DNA of 64,000 nt from Niastella soli. GTDB lineage: Bacteria > Bacteroidota > Bacteroidia > Chitinophagales > Chitinophagaceae. Position numbers and translations under genes: made by a program. The stretch covers positions 835,061-899,060 of the forward strand of contig NZ_JAGHKO010000001.1 of NCBI RefSeq assembly GCF_017742245.1, read 5' to 3'. Shown here piece after piece: positions 1 to 8,847 of the stretch (its first letter is position 1; each line of letters starts with the position of its first letter). The notes beneath the pieces were generated by a model that made no database searches, was not told where the DNA came from, and saw only the letters and a program-made list of their open reading frames with translations.

Positions 1-1
1 G

Positions 2-499
2 CGCGAAGACAAAGGCTGGACCTACGGCGCCCGCACCAACTTTAATGGCGACGAATATACAGGCGATTTTACTTTCAGCTCAGGGATAAAAGCCGATGCT
101 ACCGACAGTGCCTTAACGGAAGTAATGAAAGAACTGAAGAACTATTCCGCCGATGGCATCAAAGAGGAAGAGCTTACATTTATGAAAAATGCTATTGGAC
201 AACGTGATGCCTTGCGTTATGAAACCGGCATGCAAAAAGCCGGCTTTATTCAACGTATGCTGGAATATAATTTACCCGCCAATTACGTTGACCAGCAGAA
301 CAAGATCCTGAAAAACATCACCAAGCCTGAGATTGATTCCCTTGCCAAAAAATACATTCATCCCGATAAAGTGAATATCGTATTGGTAGGCGATAAAATG
401 CGTATTCTTCCCGGCTTACAAAAAAGCGGTTTTGAAATTGTAGAGTTGAATACTGATGGTCAGCAGGTTGAAGGAAACGGAACTAAAAAAGGATTTTAA
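2..499 (+). CDS. M16 family zinc metallopeptidase, C-terminal fragment (5' end outside window)
   Basis: Open from the first bases of the window, so the gene begins upstream; about 165 residues are visible. The opening stretch REDKGWTYGARTNF followed by a glycine-rich 'GDFTFSSGIKAD' and the late 'HPDKVNIVLVGDK' segment are typical of the non-catalytic C-terminal half of M16 (insulinase/PqqL-like) peptidases, which close over the substrate in a clam-shell dimer. The HxxEH zinc motif would lie in the missing part, so activity cannot be judged. In Bacteroidota these proteins are usually periplasmic and occur as tandem pairs. An internal ATG at 125 exists, but the homology-bearing sequence upstream of it rules it out as the start. 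The gene ends 107 bases before a strong hairpin. Confidence 0.85.
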   Translation, partial: REDKGWTYGARTNFNGDEYTGDFTFSSGIKADATDSALTEVMKELKNYSADGIKEEELTFMKNAIGQRDALRYETGMQKAGFIQRMLEYNLPANYVDQQNKILKNITKPEIDSLAKKYIHPDKVNIVLVGDKMRILPGLQKSGFEIVELNTDGQQVEGNGTKKGF

Positions 500-605
500 G
501 ACCCGGCTGTAAGCCCAAAGCGGAAAGCTGAAAGCCGCAAGCTTCAGCCGTCGCGCGAAACTGGAAAATAAGTAAACTTCAACAAATAGCAGTTCCACCA
601 AAATG

Positions 606-637
606 AAAAAGCCTCGCGATGTATCGCGAGGCTTTTT
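606..637. terminator. Bidirectional intrinsic terminator
   Basis: A near-perfect palindrome of 15-base arms, AAAAAGCCTCGCGAT and its complement, with A-tract on the left and T-tract on the right. It sits between the plus-strand peptidase and the convergent minus-strand RND gene, so it can serve both. Confidence 0.85.
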
Positions 638-685
638 CATTATATGTTTTCGCTTGCAGCTTGAAGCGTGAAGCTTTTAGCTGTA

Positions 686-3600
686 TTAGAACCAGCTTCC
701 AATAAACGCTTCATTTACTTTTTCCTTCTTACCGGCCAGCTTTCTTCTTCTGCGTCTTACTTTAAAGCCCTGAACCATCATGGTAACCAGCATTAACAAA
801 ATAAAGATGAACGTTAATGGCGGAATACCAACAAACGAGATCCATTTACCACCATACATTTTACGCATGGGTCTTCTTAACCTTTCTGCTATCAGGTACA
901 TGGCTGGCAATATCAGCAGGGTCATAAAGAACGCGAATGCCAAACCAAAAATGATAGTCCATGACAATGGTTTCCAGAACACCACGTTATCACCACCAAA
1001 GAAGATGTGGGGATTCAGTTCAGAGAACAGGGTAACGAAGTTGATATTCAAACCAACGGCCAGCGGTATCAGACCCAGGATCGCTGCCAGGGCAGTTAAC
1101 AATACCGGAATGATACGCGTTTTACCAGCTTGCACCAGCGCTTCCCTTGTTTTCATACCACGAGCCCTTAATTCATCGGCAAACTCAATAACCAGGATAC
1201 CGTTCTTTACCACAATACCGGCCAAACCAACGATACCAATACCGGTCATAACCACCGATACCTGCATACCTGTAAAGGCAAAGCCTAACAATACCCCGAT
1301 CACACTGAAGATGATCTCGGTTAAAATGATCACCGGTTTACTTATCGAGTTGAACTGAATTACCAGGATCAACAGGATAAAGAACAGGGCAATCACCAGG
1401 GCTTTACCAAGGAAGGCGCCTGTTTCGGCCTGTTGCTCTCCCTCACCGGTTTGTTTAATGGTAACCCCATCAGGAGCTCCTTGTTTAAACTTGTCGATAT
1501 GAGTAGCTATTACCTGGTTTACAGCGGTAGGTGTGGTCACATTCAATAATACGTTTGAACGTATGGTGATCACCCGCTTCTGGTTCTTACGTTTTACACT
1601 TCCCAAAGTGCTGGTATAATCAACTTTTACCAGCGAGCTGATGGGCACGTGTTTTACGCCATTACTTGCATCACGGAAGGAAACCTCCATATTCAACAGG
1701 TCGGACAGGCTCTTACGCTGACCTTCCAGGTTACGCAACTGGATCTTGTATTCATCTTCACCATCCTTGATCTTCGAAACTTCCCTGCCAAATACAGCCG
1801 TTCTTATTGCCATACCAATTTGCTGAGAACTAACACCCTCAATTAACGCCCGCTCGCGGTCAACCGTAAAGGTCACCTCAGGGTTGGTAAGGTCAATATC
1901 CATTTTCAACTCTTCCACACCAGGTATCTGTATAGAATCGAGGTAGTTCTTCAACGAAACGGAAGTCTTGATCAGGTTATCAAAATCTTCACTGGCTACT
2001 TCAATATTGATCGGAGGATCTGTTGGCGGACCACCTTTTTCCTGGTCAACAGAGATCTCAGCACCGGGAATACCTTTTATCGCCTGGCGTACTTCATCAA
2101 GGATGGGCGCGGTAGCAACACCATGGCGTTTTTCAAATTCAACAAACGATATCTGTATACGGCCCAGCTCAGGTCTTGTACTTCTATCGCCGCTCTGCGG
2201 ATCACCGGCGCCTACCGCTACGTTACTGATCACACTTTCAACGATCGGGTTCTCTTTATAATTTCCTTTGCTGTCTTTCTCCATGTGCAGCACCTTGTAA
2301 ACTTTTTCTTCCAGGGTGTGCGTAACGGAATCAGTATAGTTTACATCGGTACCAACCGGCAATTTCAGGTAAACATAGATCTGGTTGGGGTCGCCACTGG
2401 GGAAGAACACTACCGGCACTTTACGGGCGCCAAAGAACACAAAAGTGAGTATGAGTAAAACAAATGTGCCCAGCAGCAGATGTACAGGCCGCCATCCTTT
2501 CAAGGCCCAGCGTAACGCTGTTTCATAATGACCCATGATCCAGGGCAGGGCACGGTTCTGGAAGGCATGTATCACTCCATCCAGCACATACTTATTCAGA
2601 ATGATCATCAGTACGATGAAGATCAAAAAGTTCCCGAGGAAGGTAACTCCACTCAGATCGAATAAGATACCTACCACCAGGGTAGCCCATATAGCGGGTT
2701 TGCGGAAGATGGCCGATTTGGGTTGTCTGTGTTCGCCTTCAGGATGGTTCATGAAGTCAACAGCAAATACCGGGTTCATAATGAACGCCACTATCAACGA
2801 TGCCGTTAATGTAAAGATGAGCATCGTAGGCAGATAGATCATGAACTTACCAATAATGCCAGGCCAGAACAACAAGGGAACGAAGGGCGCCAGTGTGGTC
2901 AGGGTACCAGCTAATACCGGTATGAATACCTCACCCGCCGCCATCATGGCCGATCGTTCACTATTCAATCGTCCTTTGCCTTCAACAAATATGCGGTGGG
3001 TATTTTCAATTACCACAATGGCGTCATCCACAATAATACCCAGGCCGAACAACAGGGCAAACAGTACTATGAAGTTGAGCGTAACGTGCGTACCTACAAT
3101 AAGGTCCGCCGCGGGTAGAAAGATAAACGCCACAAACATACTCAGGGGAACCGAGAGTGCCACGAAGAAGGCGTTGGTAACGCCCATGAAGAACATCAGG
3201 ATGATCAACACCAGCACGAAACCGATAACGATGGTATTTACCAGGTCGTTGAACGAAGTGCGGGATGCTTTACTCTGATCACCGGTTATAGATACGTTCA
3301 GGTCTTTCGGCAGTGAAGTTTTTTGCATTTCCTCCACCACTTTCTTGACCGCATCAGATGTTTCAATTAGGTTTTCGCCGGCACGTTTAATGATGTTCAG
3401 CGTAATTACGTTCTTACCATTCAAGCGGGCATAACTCTCTCTGTCCTTGATGGTGTCTTTTATTTCTGCAATATCTTTCAGGTAAATGGGCGAACTGCTG
3501 GTATTACGCACCACCACCTTTTGAATATCATAAGCGGTTTTAAACTGACCCTTTAACTGCAGCGTACGTTTTGTGTTCCCTACGTCGAGCAAACCACCGG

Positions 3601-4285
3601 AGATATCCATATTCTCGCGGGAAACAGCATTGGCAATATCATCGAAGGTGATATTGGCGCTGCGCATTTTGTAATTGTCTACATTGATCTGGAATTCACG
3701 CTCGGGTGCGCCAACCAGGTCAACCCGGTTCAACTGGCTTAATTCTTCCAGTTTATCCTGCATGTCATCGGCATATTTTTTCAACCGGGGCAGGTCATAA
3801 TCACCATACAGGTTCACGTACATGATGGGCTGCTCTGAAAAGCTCACTTCCATAACAGCGGGTTCTTCAGTAAGGTCGGTAGGCAGATCAGGCTTGGCCT
3901 TGTCTACCGCATCTTTTACTTTCTGCAGCGCTACATCAGTTTTTACATCGGTGCTGAACTCAACCATGATGGCCGAGTAGTCCGCAACGGAAGTACTGGT
4001 GGTTTTATTGATCTTGGCGCCGGTGATCCCTTTGATCTGTTTTTCAATGGGGCGGCTAACCAGGTTTTCAATATCCTTGGGTGAATTACCTACATAAATG
4101 GTTTGTACATATATGGTAGGGATAACGATATCAGGAAACTGTTCTTTGGGTAAGGTCACGAACTGGAACACTCCAAATAAACTCACGACCAACATGACCA
4201 GGTAAATAGAGGCCTTGTTTTTTATACTCCACGTAGTGGGGCCGAAATTTTTGAAGGGACCTTTAATATTTTCTAAAACACTCAT
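686..4285 (-). CDS. RND efflux transporter, inner-membrane permease (AcrB/MexB-like)
   Basis: A 1199-residue proton-driven efflux pump subunit of the RND superfamily. A first membrane helix lies at about 27-45, followed by a large periplasmic porter domain, a helix bundle from about 350, a second porter domain and a second bundle near the C-terminus. The proton-relay motif GLGIIVDDAIVVIEN carries the paired aspartates at 420-421 (D407/D408 in AcrB), which argues for the drug/hydrophobic-substrate branch. It is slightly longer than AcrB (about 1050), with an extra membrane segment in the middle and a basic tail (KVRRRRRKLAGKK). It is the last gene of the tetR-OEP-MFP-RND operon, 38 bases after the adaptor gene. 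The substrate cannot be read from sequence. Confidence 0.93.
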   Translation of the reverse strand: MSVLENIKGPFKNFGPTTWSIKNKASIYLVMLVVSLFGVFQFVTLPKEQFPDIVIPTIYVQTIYVGNSPKDIENLVSRPIEKQIKGITGAKINKTTSTSVADYSAIMVEFSTDVKTDVALQKVKDAVDKAKPDLPTDLTEEPAVMEVSFSEQPIMYVNLYGDYDLPRLKKYADDMQDKLEELSQLNRVDLVGAPEREFQINVDNYKMRSANITFDDIANAVSRENMDISGGLLDVGNTKRTLQLKGQFKTAYDIQKVVVRNTSSSPIYLKDIAEIKDTIKDRESYARLNGKNVITLNIIKRAGENLIETSDAVKKVVEEMQKTSLPKDLNVSITGDQSKASRTSFNDLVNTIVIGFVLVLIILMFFMGVTNAFFVALSVPLSMFVAFIFLPAADLIVGTHVTLNFIVLFALLFGLGIIVDDAIVVIENTHRIFVEGKGRLNSERSAMMAAGEVFIPVLAGTLTTLAPFVPLLFWPGIIGKFMIYLPTMLIFTLTASLIVAFIMNPVFAVDFMNHPEGEHRQPKSAIFRKPAIWATLVVGILFDLSGVTFLGNFLIFIVLMIILNKYVLDGVIHAFQNRALPWIMGHYETALRWALKGWRPVHLLLGTFVLLILTFVFFGARKVPVVFFPSGDPNQIYVYLKLPVGTDVNYTDSVTHTLEEKVYKVLHMEKDSKGNYKENPIVESVISNVAVGAGDPQSGDRSTRPELGRIQISFVEFEKRHGVATAPILDEVRQAIKGIPGAEISVDQEKGGPPTDPPINIEVASEDFDNLIKTSVSLKNYLDSIQIPGVEELKMDIDLTNPEVTFTVDRERALIEGVSSQQIGMAIRTAVFGREVSKIKDGEDEYKIQLRNLEGQRKSLSDLLNMEVSFRDASNGVKHVPISSLVKVDYTSTLGSVKRKNQKRVITIRSNVLLNVTTPTAVNQVIATHIDKFKQGAPDGVTIKQTGEGEQQAETGAFLGKALVIALFFILLILVIQFNSISKPVIILTEIIFSVIGVLLGFAFTGMQVSVVMTGIGIVGLAGIVVKNGILVIEFADELRARGMKTREALVQAGKTRIIPVLLTALAAILGLIPLAVGLNINFVTLFSELNPHIFFGGDNVVFWKPLSWTIIFGLAFAFFMTLLILPAMYLIAERLRRPMRKMYGGKWISFVGIPPLTFIFILLMLVTMMVQGFKVRRRRRKLAGKKEKVNEAFIGSWF

Positions 4286-4323
4286 ACAATAGATTTGGTG
4301 TGTAAGTCAAAATCTGCTTAATA

Positions 4324-5466
4324 CTATTTGGCATCGGTAATGATGGCCTGACCGTCGTACAGACCCTGGAAGCCTTCAGTGATCACTACATCACCGGCTT
4401 GCAGACCGCTTGTTACTTCAAGCGTATCGCCATACAGTGCTCCTGCAGTTATAGCTCTTTTCTTAGCTACTTTTTTACCCTTCTCAGTAGCAGCCACCAT
4501 TACAAATTTTCCTTTTTCATCATTTTGCAGGGTATTAATGGGTATGGTAATAGCCTTGGAAACAGAATAATCCTGAATGCGCACCATTGCCACCTGGCCG
4601 GGACGGAAACTGCTTCCGGGTACACGTCCTTCAATATAAAAAGAGCGGGTTGATGGATCGATAAGCTTACCGGTTACAGATACTTTTGTGCTGATAGATT
4701 TATTATTATCCTCAGGCAACGTAACTTTTAAAACCGTTCCTTCATGTACTTTTGTTTGATACGCTTCCGGTACATTCGCAGTAACCTTTAAATCACCGGT
4801 GTTCACGATACGAATACCCATTTGTGAAGCACTGGTAGCAGAAAATGTTTCTCCTACTTTTATGGTTACCTGATCAGCAACACCACTCAATTCAGCATAT
4901 ACATTCGACATGTTTTGCTGTTCTTTTAAAAGATCAATTTGCTTTTCAGCAGCTTCCACATCATTCTTGGCTTTTATTAATTCCATCTCGGTACCAATCT
5001 TTTGGTCCCACAGATTTTTACGACGCTCATACGTAGTTTTTGCAAGGCTCAACGTCAAATTGCTTTGTTCAATCTGTTGGCGAACGGTTCCGTCATCAAG
5101 TTTAAGCAGTAACTGACCTTTACGTACGTAATCACCTTGTTTTACATATACAGCACGTACCAGGCCACCCTGGTTGCGGGGCGTAACCCAGGCAATATTT
5201 TGAGCGTCTATTTTACCCTGCAGATCTATGTAGTGAGTAAAAGGAGCAGATTGAACAGTACTTAACACAACCAGCTTGGGTTTTTCTTCTTTTGCGGCAC
5301 TGGTATCCAGTTTAGCAATTTCTTTTTCCAACTTGGCCTGCTCATTCTTTAATGCTTCCAGTTTGGCTTTTTTCTCTTCCAGCTCTTTATTTCCAGAAGT
5401 AGCACCGCATGCTGTTAATAAAAGAAGAACTGCAACAGTGCCAATTACGCTATACGTACTTTTCAT
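4324..5466 (-). CDS. RND efflux periplasmic adaptor (MFP/HlyD-type), lipoprotein
   Basis: Membrane-fusion protein linking the RND pump to the outer-membrane channel. From the ATG at 5466 the protein opens with a lipoprotein signal ending in a lipobox LLTAC (Cys20); an in-frame ATG at 5493 would only add nine residues before this signal, so 5466 is preferred. After the cysteine comes a lysine/glutamate-rich heptad stretch (about residues 26-55), then the biotinyl-lipoyl-like half-motifs (VRAVYVKQGDYVRKGQLLLKL), an alpha-hairpin (about 110-190), a beta-barrel and a membrane-proximal domain. About 380 residues, the usual length. It is flanked by OEP (60 bases upstream) and RND genes, forming a full tripartite pump. 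Confidence 0.9.
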   Translation of the reverse strand: MKSTYSVIGTVAVLLLLTACGATSGNKELEEKKAKLEALKNEQAKLEKEIAKLDTSAAKEEKPKLVVLSTVQSAPFTHYIDLQGKIDAQNIAWVTPRNQGGLVRAVYVKQGDYVRKGQLLLKLDDGTVRQQIEQSNLTLSLAKTTYERRKNLWDQKIGTEMELIKAKNDVEAAEKQIDLLKEQQNMSNVYAELSGVADQVTIKVGETFSATSASQMGIRIVNTGDLKVTANVPEAYQTKVHEGTVLKVTLPEDNNKSISTKVSVTGKLIDPSTRSFYIEGRVPGSSFRPGQVAMVRIQDYSVSKAITIPINTLQNDEKGKFVMVAATEKGKKVAKKRAITAGALYGDTLEVTSGLQAGDVVITEGFQGLYDGQAIITDAK

Positions 5467-5526
5467 ATCGGTAAATTTATCCGTTGAATGCATTTTGTTG
5501 GTTTAGGTTTTTATAGAGTACTGAAC

Positions 5527-6948
5527 TTATAGTTTTCCAATAGCTTTCATGTAATCAACACGAGCTATAATAGCTTGCTGTAAAGCGGTTATATAGTTAG
5601 ATTCAGCGCTTTTCAGATCTGTTTGGGCCGTATTGATCTCGGTGTTTGAACCCAGGCCCGCCTGGAATTTCTTCTGGGTTTGATCAAATACTTCTATTGC
5701 CAGCTTCATATTCTGCTTCTGATAATCCATATTTTCGATGGCAGTCTTGAAGTTTGCCAGGGCAATGGCCACTTCCTGATCGATCGTCAATTTCAGGTTC
5801 TCCATATCATTGGAGGTCTTTTCCAGATTCAGCTTGGCCGTTTCAATTTTCGACCGGGTGCTGAAACCATGAAATAGCGGAACTGAAATGTTGAGGCCTA
5901 CATTTGAAAAGGTATACCAGTCGCCTTTGCCAAAGAAATCGGCCTTATTACGCATCGCGTTCTTTGAGTAAGAACTGGTGAGCCTTACAGTTGGTATCTG
6001 GCTCAGCTTATAACGTTTAAGATCATATTCCCTGAGCTTTTTTCCTAATTCGGCATATTGAAATTCCTTGCGGTCAGAATAATTATAAGTACTGGATTCC
6101 AGGATACCATCTTTGAGTTTGCTGTCGCTAAGTGTATCTGTTAGCACCACCTCATCTTTTACCGGCATACCAAGCAGCATTTTAAGCCCCAGGTATCCAG
6201 TATAGATGTTATTCTGTACCTTCTTTTTTTCGGTTTCCAGGTTAGCGATCTGAACAGTTAGTTTATCAACATCCAGCTTTTCTGAAAATCCATTTTTATA
6301 CATCTCACGGGTATCATGCTGCAGCTTTGATAATCTTTCAATGTTGGCATCCAGCAGATCGAGCTGGGTTTTACCGGCTACCAGTTGATAGTATACTTTA
6401 ACAACATTGGCTTTAATAAGCACTTCAGTTACTTCAACATTCTTTTTGGCCCATTGCAACGAAGTTTCTCTGGCCTGCAAACCAACGAATACCTGTCCAT
6501 CGAATAAGATCTGGCTAAGATCAACACCCACATTGGCGGTATACTTTGTTCCAAACTGGGCTTCGATCAACCCAAAATCGCCCGGAGCAGTAATGGGTTG
6601 GCCGGAGGCATTTTTTACGCCTTCCTGCTGTAAAACCCCATATGTTCCAGCCGCAATAAAGTTGGGGAACGCCTGCACGGCAATGTTCGGGTTATATACT
6701 GCACCCGCTCTTGCATCGAGTTGCGGGAACGCAGCCGATGTTATTTCACGGTTTGTTTGCTCCTGTAACTTGTAGTCGAGCAGGATGTTCTTTACGTTTA
6801 TACTGTTTTTCATGGCATAATCTACCGCCTGTTGTGCGGTGAACGCATGTTTTTCCTGTGCATTAGCCGGTCGCATGATGCTTGCTAAAACCAGCATCAC
6901 CACGACTCTAGATATGCTTACCGGATTCAGTTTCATAGTTCTTTGCAT
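5527..6948 (-). CDS. Outer-membrane efflux protein (TolC/OEP family)
   Basis: TolC-like channel, 473 residues, with a Sec signal peptide ending near 'MRPANAQ' (about residue 30). Two OEP repeats follow, rich in long amphipathic helices and the SAESNYITALQQA-type C-terminal motif seen in this family. Start codons at 6948 and 6936 are both possible and differ by four residues; both lie inside the 3' end of the tetR gene, so the two reading frames overlap by 29-41 bases, which suggests translational coupling. It provides the outer-membrane exit duct for the RND pump encoded downstream. Confidence 0.9.
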   Translation of the reverse strand: MQRTMKLNPVSISRVVVMLVLASIMRPANAQEKHAFTAQQAVDYAMKNSINVKNILLDYKLQEQTNREITSAAFPQLDARAGAVYNPNIAVQAFPNFIAAGTYGVLQQEGVKNASGQPITAPGDFGLIEAQFGTKYTANVGVDLSQILFDGQVFVGLQARETSLQWAKKNVEVTEVLIKANVVKVYYQLVAGKTQLDLLDANIERLSKLQHDTREMYKNGFSEKLDVDKLTVQIANLETEKKKVQNNIYTGYLGLKMLLGMPVKDEVVLTDTLSDSKLKDGILESSTYNYSDRKEFQYAELGKKLREYDLKRYKLSQIPTVRLTSSYSKNAMRNKADFFGKGDWYTFSNVGLNISVPLFHGFSTRSKIETAKLNLEKTSNDMENLKLTIDQEVAIALANFKTAIENMDYQKQNMKLAIEVFDQTQKKFQAGLGSNTEINTAQTDLKSAESNYITALQQAIIARVDYMKAIGKL

Positions 6949-7570
6949 TTTTATTTCTATGCTGTTGATATTTCAAAATCAGTTTATGTCCTTTCAGGGA
7001 TGCAACCCCGAATACATAATGTTCAATAATGTTTTTGGTAACTTCAGATAGTTTATACCGCGATGGAGGGAAGAGGTCTATGTTGAAGGGGATCATCATC
7101 GATTCCAACCTGAATTTCGATATTATATCCACATCCACATCGGGGCGGTATAGTCCCTCTTTCACTCCCCACTCCAGGTTCTTTCTGATGACCTGTAACA
7201 GGAATTTATTTTTATGTTCCATAAACCGCTGGTATGCACGAATATGGAATTTCTCCATATCGTATAATACCATGGGGTTCATACTACTTAATTGTTCAAC
7301 AACCTGATCAACTGTTAAAAATATTTCCTCAATGGCATCCTTCGCCTCTTCACCGCATTTCAGGCAATCATGTTGCATATTCTGCAATTCATCTTCTATT
7401 ACCGCATCAACCAGTTCATTCTTATCAGTATAGTACTGATAGATAGTCTTTTTCGACATACCCAACTGGTTGGCTATATCATCCATGGATACTGAGCGAA
7501 TACCATATCGTAAGAATAATTCCTTCGCTTTATCCCGGATACGCACTTTTGTGTTTATGTCTGGTATCAT
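6908..7570 (-). CDS. TetR/AcrR family transcriptional regulator of the efflux operon
   Basis: A 220-residue regulator with an N-terminal TetR helix-turn-helix (KAKELFLRYGIRSVSMDD then IANQLGMSKKTIYQYYTDK) and a ligand-binding helical C-terminal domain. The open frame extends upstream to 7717, but the ATG at 7570 gives the standard length and lies 12 bases after a consensus -7 box, so it is chosen. First gene of the operon tetR-OEP-MFP-RND. The promoter overlaps an inverted repeat (7592-7619), so autorepression of the whole pump operon is the likely mode of control. The inducer is unknown. Confidence 0.9.
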   Translation of the reverse strand: MIPDINTKVRIRDKAKELFLRYGIRSVSMDDIANQLGMSKKTIYQYYTDKNELVDAVIEDELQNMQHDCLKCGEEAKDAIEEIFLTVDQVVEQLSSMNPMVLYDMEKFHIRAYQRFMEHKNKFLLQVIRKNLEWGVKEGLYRPDVDVDIISKFRLESMMIPFNIDLFPPSRYKLSEVTKNIIEHYVFGVASLKGHKLILKYQQHRNKNAKNYETESGKHI

Positions 7571-7582
7571 AATTATCGGGCA

Positions 7583-7613
7583 CAAAACTATGGAAACTTT
7601 TTTCGTTACCAAA
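7583..7613 (-). promoter_or_regulatory. Bacteroidota-type promoter of the tetR-efflux operon
   Basis: On the minus strand, TTTG (7613-7610), a 19-base spacer, and TAGTTTTG (7590-7583). This matches the Bacteroidota housekeeping consensus TTTG-N19-TANNTTTG exactly. It lies 12 bases before the tetR ATG, giving a very short leader. Confidence 0.75.
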
Positions 7614-7619
7614 GTTTCC
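7592..7619. promoter_or_regulatory. Probable TetR operator (inverted repeat)
   Basis: Perfect 9-base arms GGAAACTTT (7592-7600) and AAAGTTTCC (7611-7619) around a 10-base centre. The repeat covers the -33 box and most of the spacer of the tetR promoter, which is the position expected for a repressor site. That TetR binds it is inferred from position. Confidence 0.65.
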
Positions 7620-7718
7620 GACCCCAATTTTATACCGCCTGTAACAAATGCCCCCACCGAACTATGTTCGTTATTTAATGCTTTATAATAGCTGTGGTAC
7701 AGTATTTGCGCCAACACG

Positions 7719-7726
7719 TATCTTTG
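7719..7726 (+). promoter_or_regulatory. Candidate -7 box for the DUF502 gene
   Basis: TATCTTTG matches TANNTTTG. No TTTG at the ideal distance upstream, so this is a partial match about 100 bases before the ATG at 7828. Confidence 0.35.
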
Positions 7727-7827
7727 CTAACAGATTGCTTTCCAGCTTTAAACAAACAACTTTACACAAGCTTATTTTATTAGCCCCCGCAATGGGCTAA
7801 TTTTGGAAAGCACAAACAAAGCAGCTA

Positions 7828-8481
7828 ATGAAATCTCCACATATATTTAAAAAGGTTATACAGTACTTTCTGCAAGGGCTAATTATTTTAGCGCCTATAG
7901 CCATCACTATTTATGCAGTAACTGCCTTATTTAATTTTGTCGACAACATCCTGCCCAGCCTTATCAGCTATTTCAACCCTGATTTATTGGGTACTGACGC
8001 TGCCGGCAATGCTAAAAAAATACCAGGACTGGGATTTATACTGGTAACCCTTATAGTTATACTGGTAGGGTATATCTCTTCCTCTTATATTATCAGTAAA
8101 CTGGTTGACCTGTTCGATAAAATACTGGAACGCACCCCGGGTATCAAGATCCTGTACTCTACCGTAAAAGATTTCTTTGAGGCCTTTGCCGGCAATAAAA
8201 GAAAATTTGATAAGGCTGTACTGGTTAGTATTGAAACAACTGATGTTTGGCAGATCGGTTTTATTACCCAGGAAGAGGTACATGGCTTTGGCCTGCAGGA
8301 ATACGTTGCGGTGTATGTTCCTCAATCATATGCCCTCACTGGCCGGCTTTACTTTGTTAAGACCGACCGGGTAAAATTGTTAACCGACATCAGTTCAGCA
8401 GAAGCCATGAAGTTTGCTATCTCAGGCGGCGTTACTACCATCGAAGAAGAGAGTGCAACGTCAAAAGGTAATGGGAAATAG
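7828..8481 (+). CDS. DUF502 family integral membrane protein
   Basis: 217 residues with two hydrophobic helices (about 15-38 and 68-90) separated by a short loop, then the family-typical amphipathic stretch LERTPGIKILYSTVKDFFEA and a C-terminal soluble domain containing GFITQE and VAVYVPQSYALTGRLYFV. This arrangement is characteristic of DUF502, whose biochemical function is not established; plant members (LCV-like) are membrane proteins. It diverges from the tetR operon. Its final codons (SKGNGK) and stop are embedded in a 16-base repeat word found again 90 bases downstream, so the extreme C-terminus may have been reshaped by repeat insertion. Confidence 0.85.
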   Translation: MKSPHIFKKVIQYFLQGLIILAPIAITIYAVTALFNFVDNILPSLISYFNPDLLGTDAAGNAKKIPGLGFILVTLIVILVGYISSSYIISKLVDLFDKILERTPGIKILYSTVKDFFEAFAGNKRKFDKAVLVSIETTDVWQIGFITQEEVHGFGLQEYVAVYVPQSYALTGRLYFVKTDRVKLLTDISSAEAMKFAISGGVTTIEEESATSKGNGK

Positions 8482-8650
8482 GAAGGCAGAAGGCAAAGGG
8501 AAGAGGGCAGAGAGAAATACAAGGTGGGTCATCTGCCAAAGGGTTGTTCACCAGAGGGCAATGGGAAATAGGCAATGGGCAATGGACGCTCCTTTGTGGA
8601 TAAGGTAAATGCCAGCAGGCAGAAAAGCTGTATAACTATACTTATACTCT
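8466..8650. repeat. Intergenic word-repeat patch (GGCAATGGG type)
   Basis: Contains repeated words GGTAATGGGAAATAGG (8467-8482), GGCAATGGGAAATAGG (8557-8572), GGCAGA and GGCAAAGGG. The same heptamer vocabulary recurs at 23.2-23.6 kb, 48.9-49.8 kb and 56.8 kb. No gene is visible in this stretch. Confidence 0.7.
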
Positions 8651-8695
8651 AAAAAAGGGAACACTACCAATTAATGGAAGTTCCCTTTTTTATTT
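8651..8695. terminator. Intrinsic terminator
   Basis: Eleven-base arms AAAAAGGGAAC (8652-8662) and GTTCCCTTTTT (8680-8690) followed by TATTTT. Ends the DUF502 transcript. Confidence 0.8.
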
Positions 8696-8733
8696 TAGCC
8701 GACAAACTACCGGCTCTCACAATACGTTGCTCC

Positions 8734-8741
8734 TATCTTTG
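8734..8741 (+). promoter_or_regulatory. Candidate -7 box upstream of the phospholipase-like gene
   Basis: TATCTTTG, 107 bases before the ATG at 8848. A repeat element (8752-8846) lies between box and start codon, so it would form most of the leader. No clear -33 box. Confidence 0.35.
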
Positions 8742-8751
8742 CAAAGACATC

Positions 8752-8846
8752 AAGTTGTGAGTTGTGAGTGGGCTCGCGACTGCTGAGATGAATAATTACC
8801 TTGCGCCGCCAAAAATCTATTGCCCATTGCCTTAACGCTTGTCACA
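8752..8846. repeat. Dispersed intergenic repeat, copy A
   Basis: GTTGTGAGTTGTGAGTG, GCTCGCGACT, a TAATAATTA-like core, ATTGCCCATTGCC and TTAACGCTTGTC in the same order as at 12528-12670. It abuts the start codon at 8848. Confidence 0.65.
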
Positions 8847-8847
8847 A

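Noticed and set aside
780-3278. Antisense frames inside the RND permease gene
   Set aside because: Shadow frames; arginine/threonine-rich composition without domain features.
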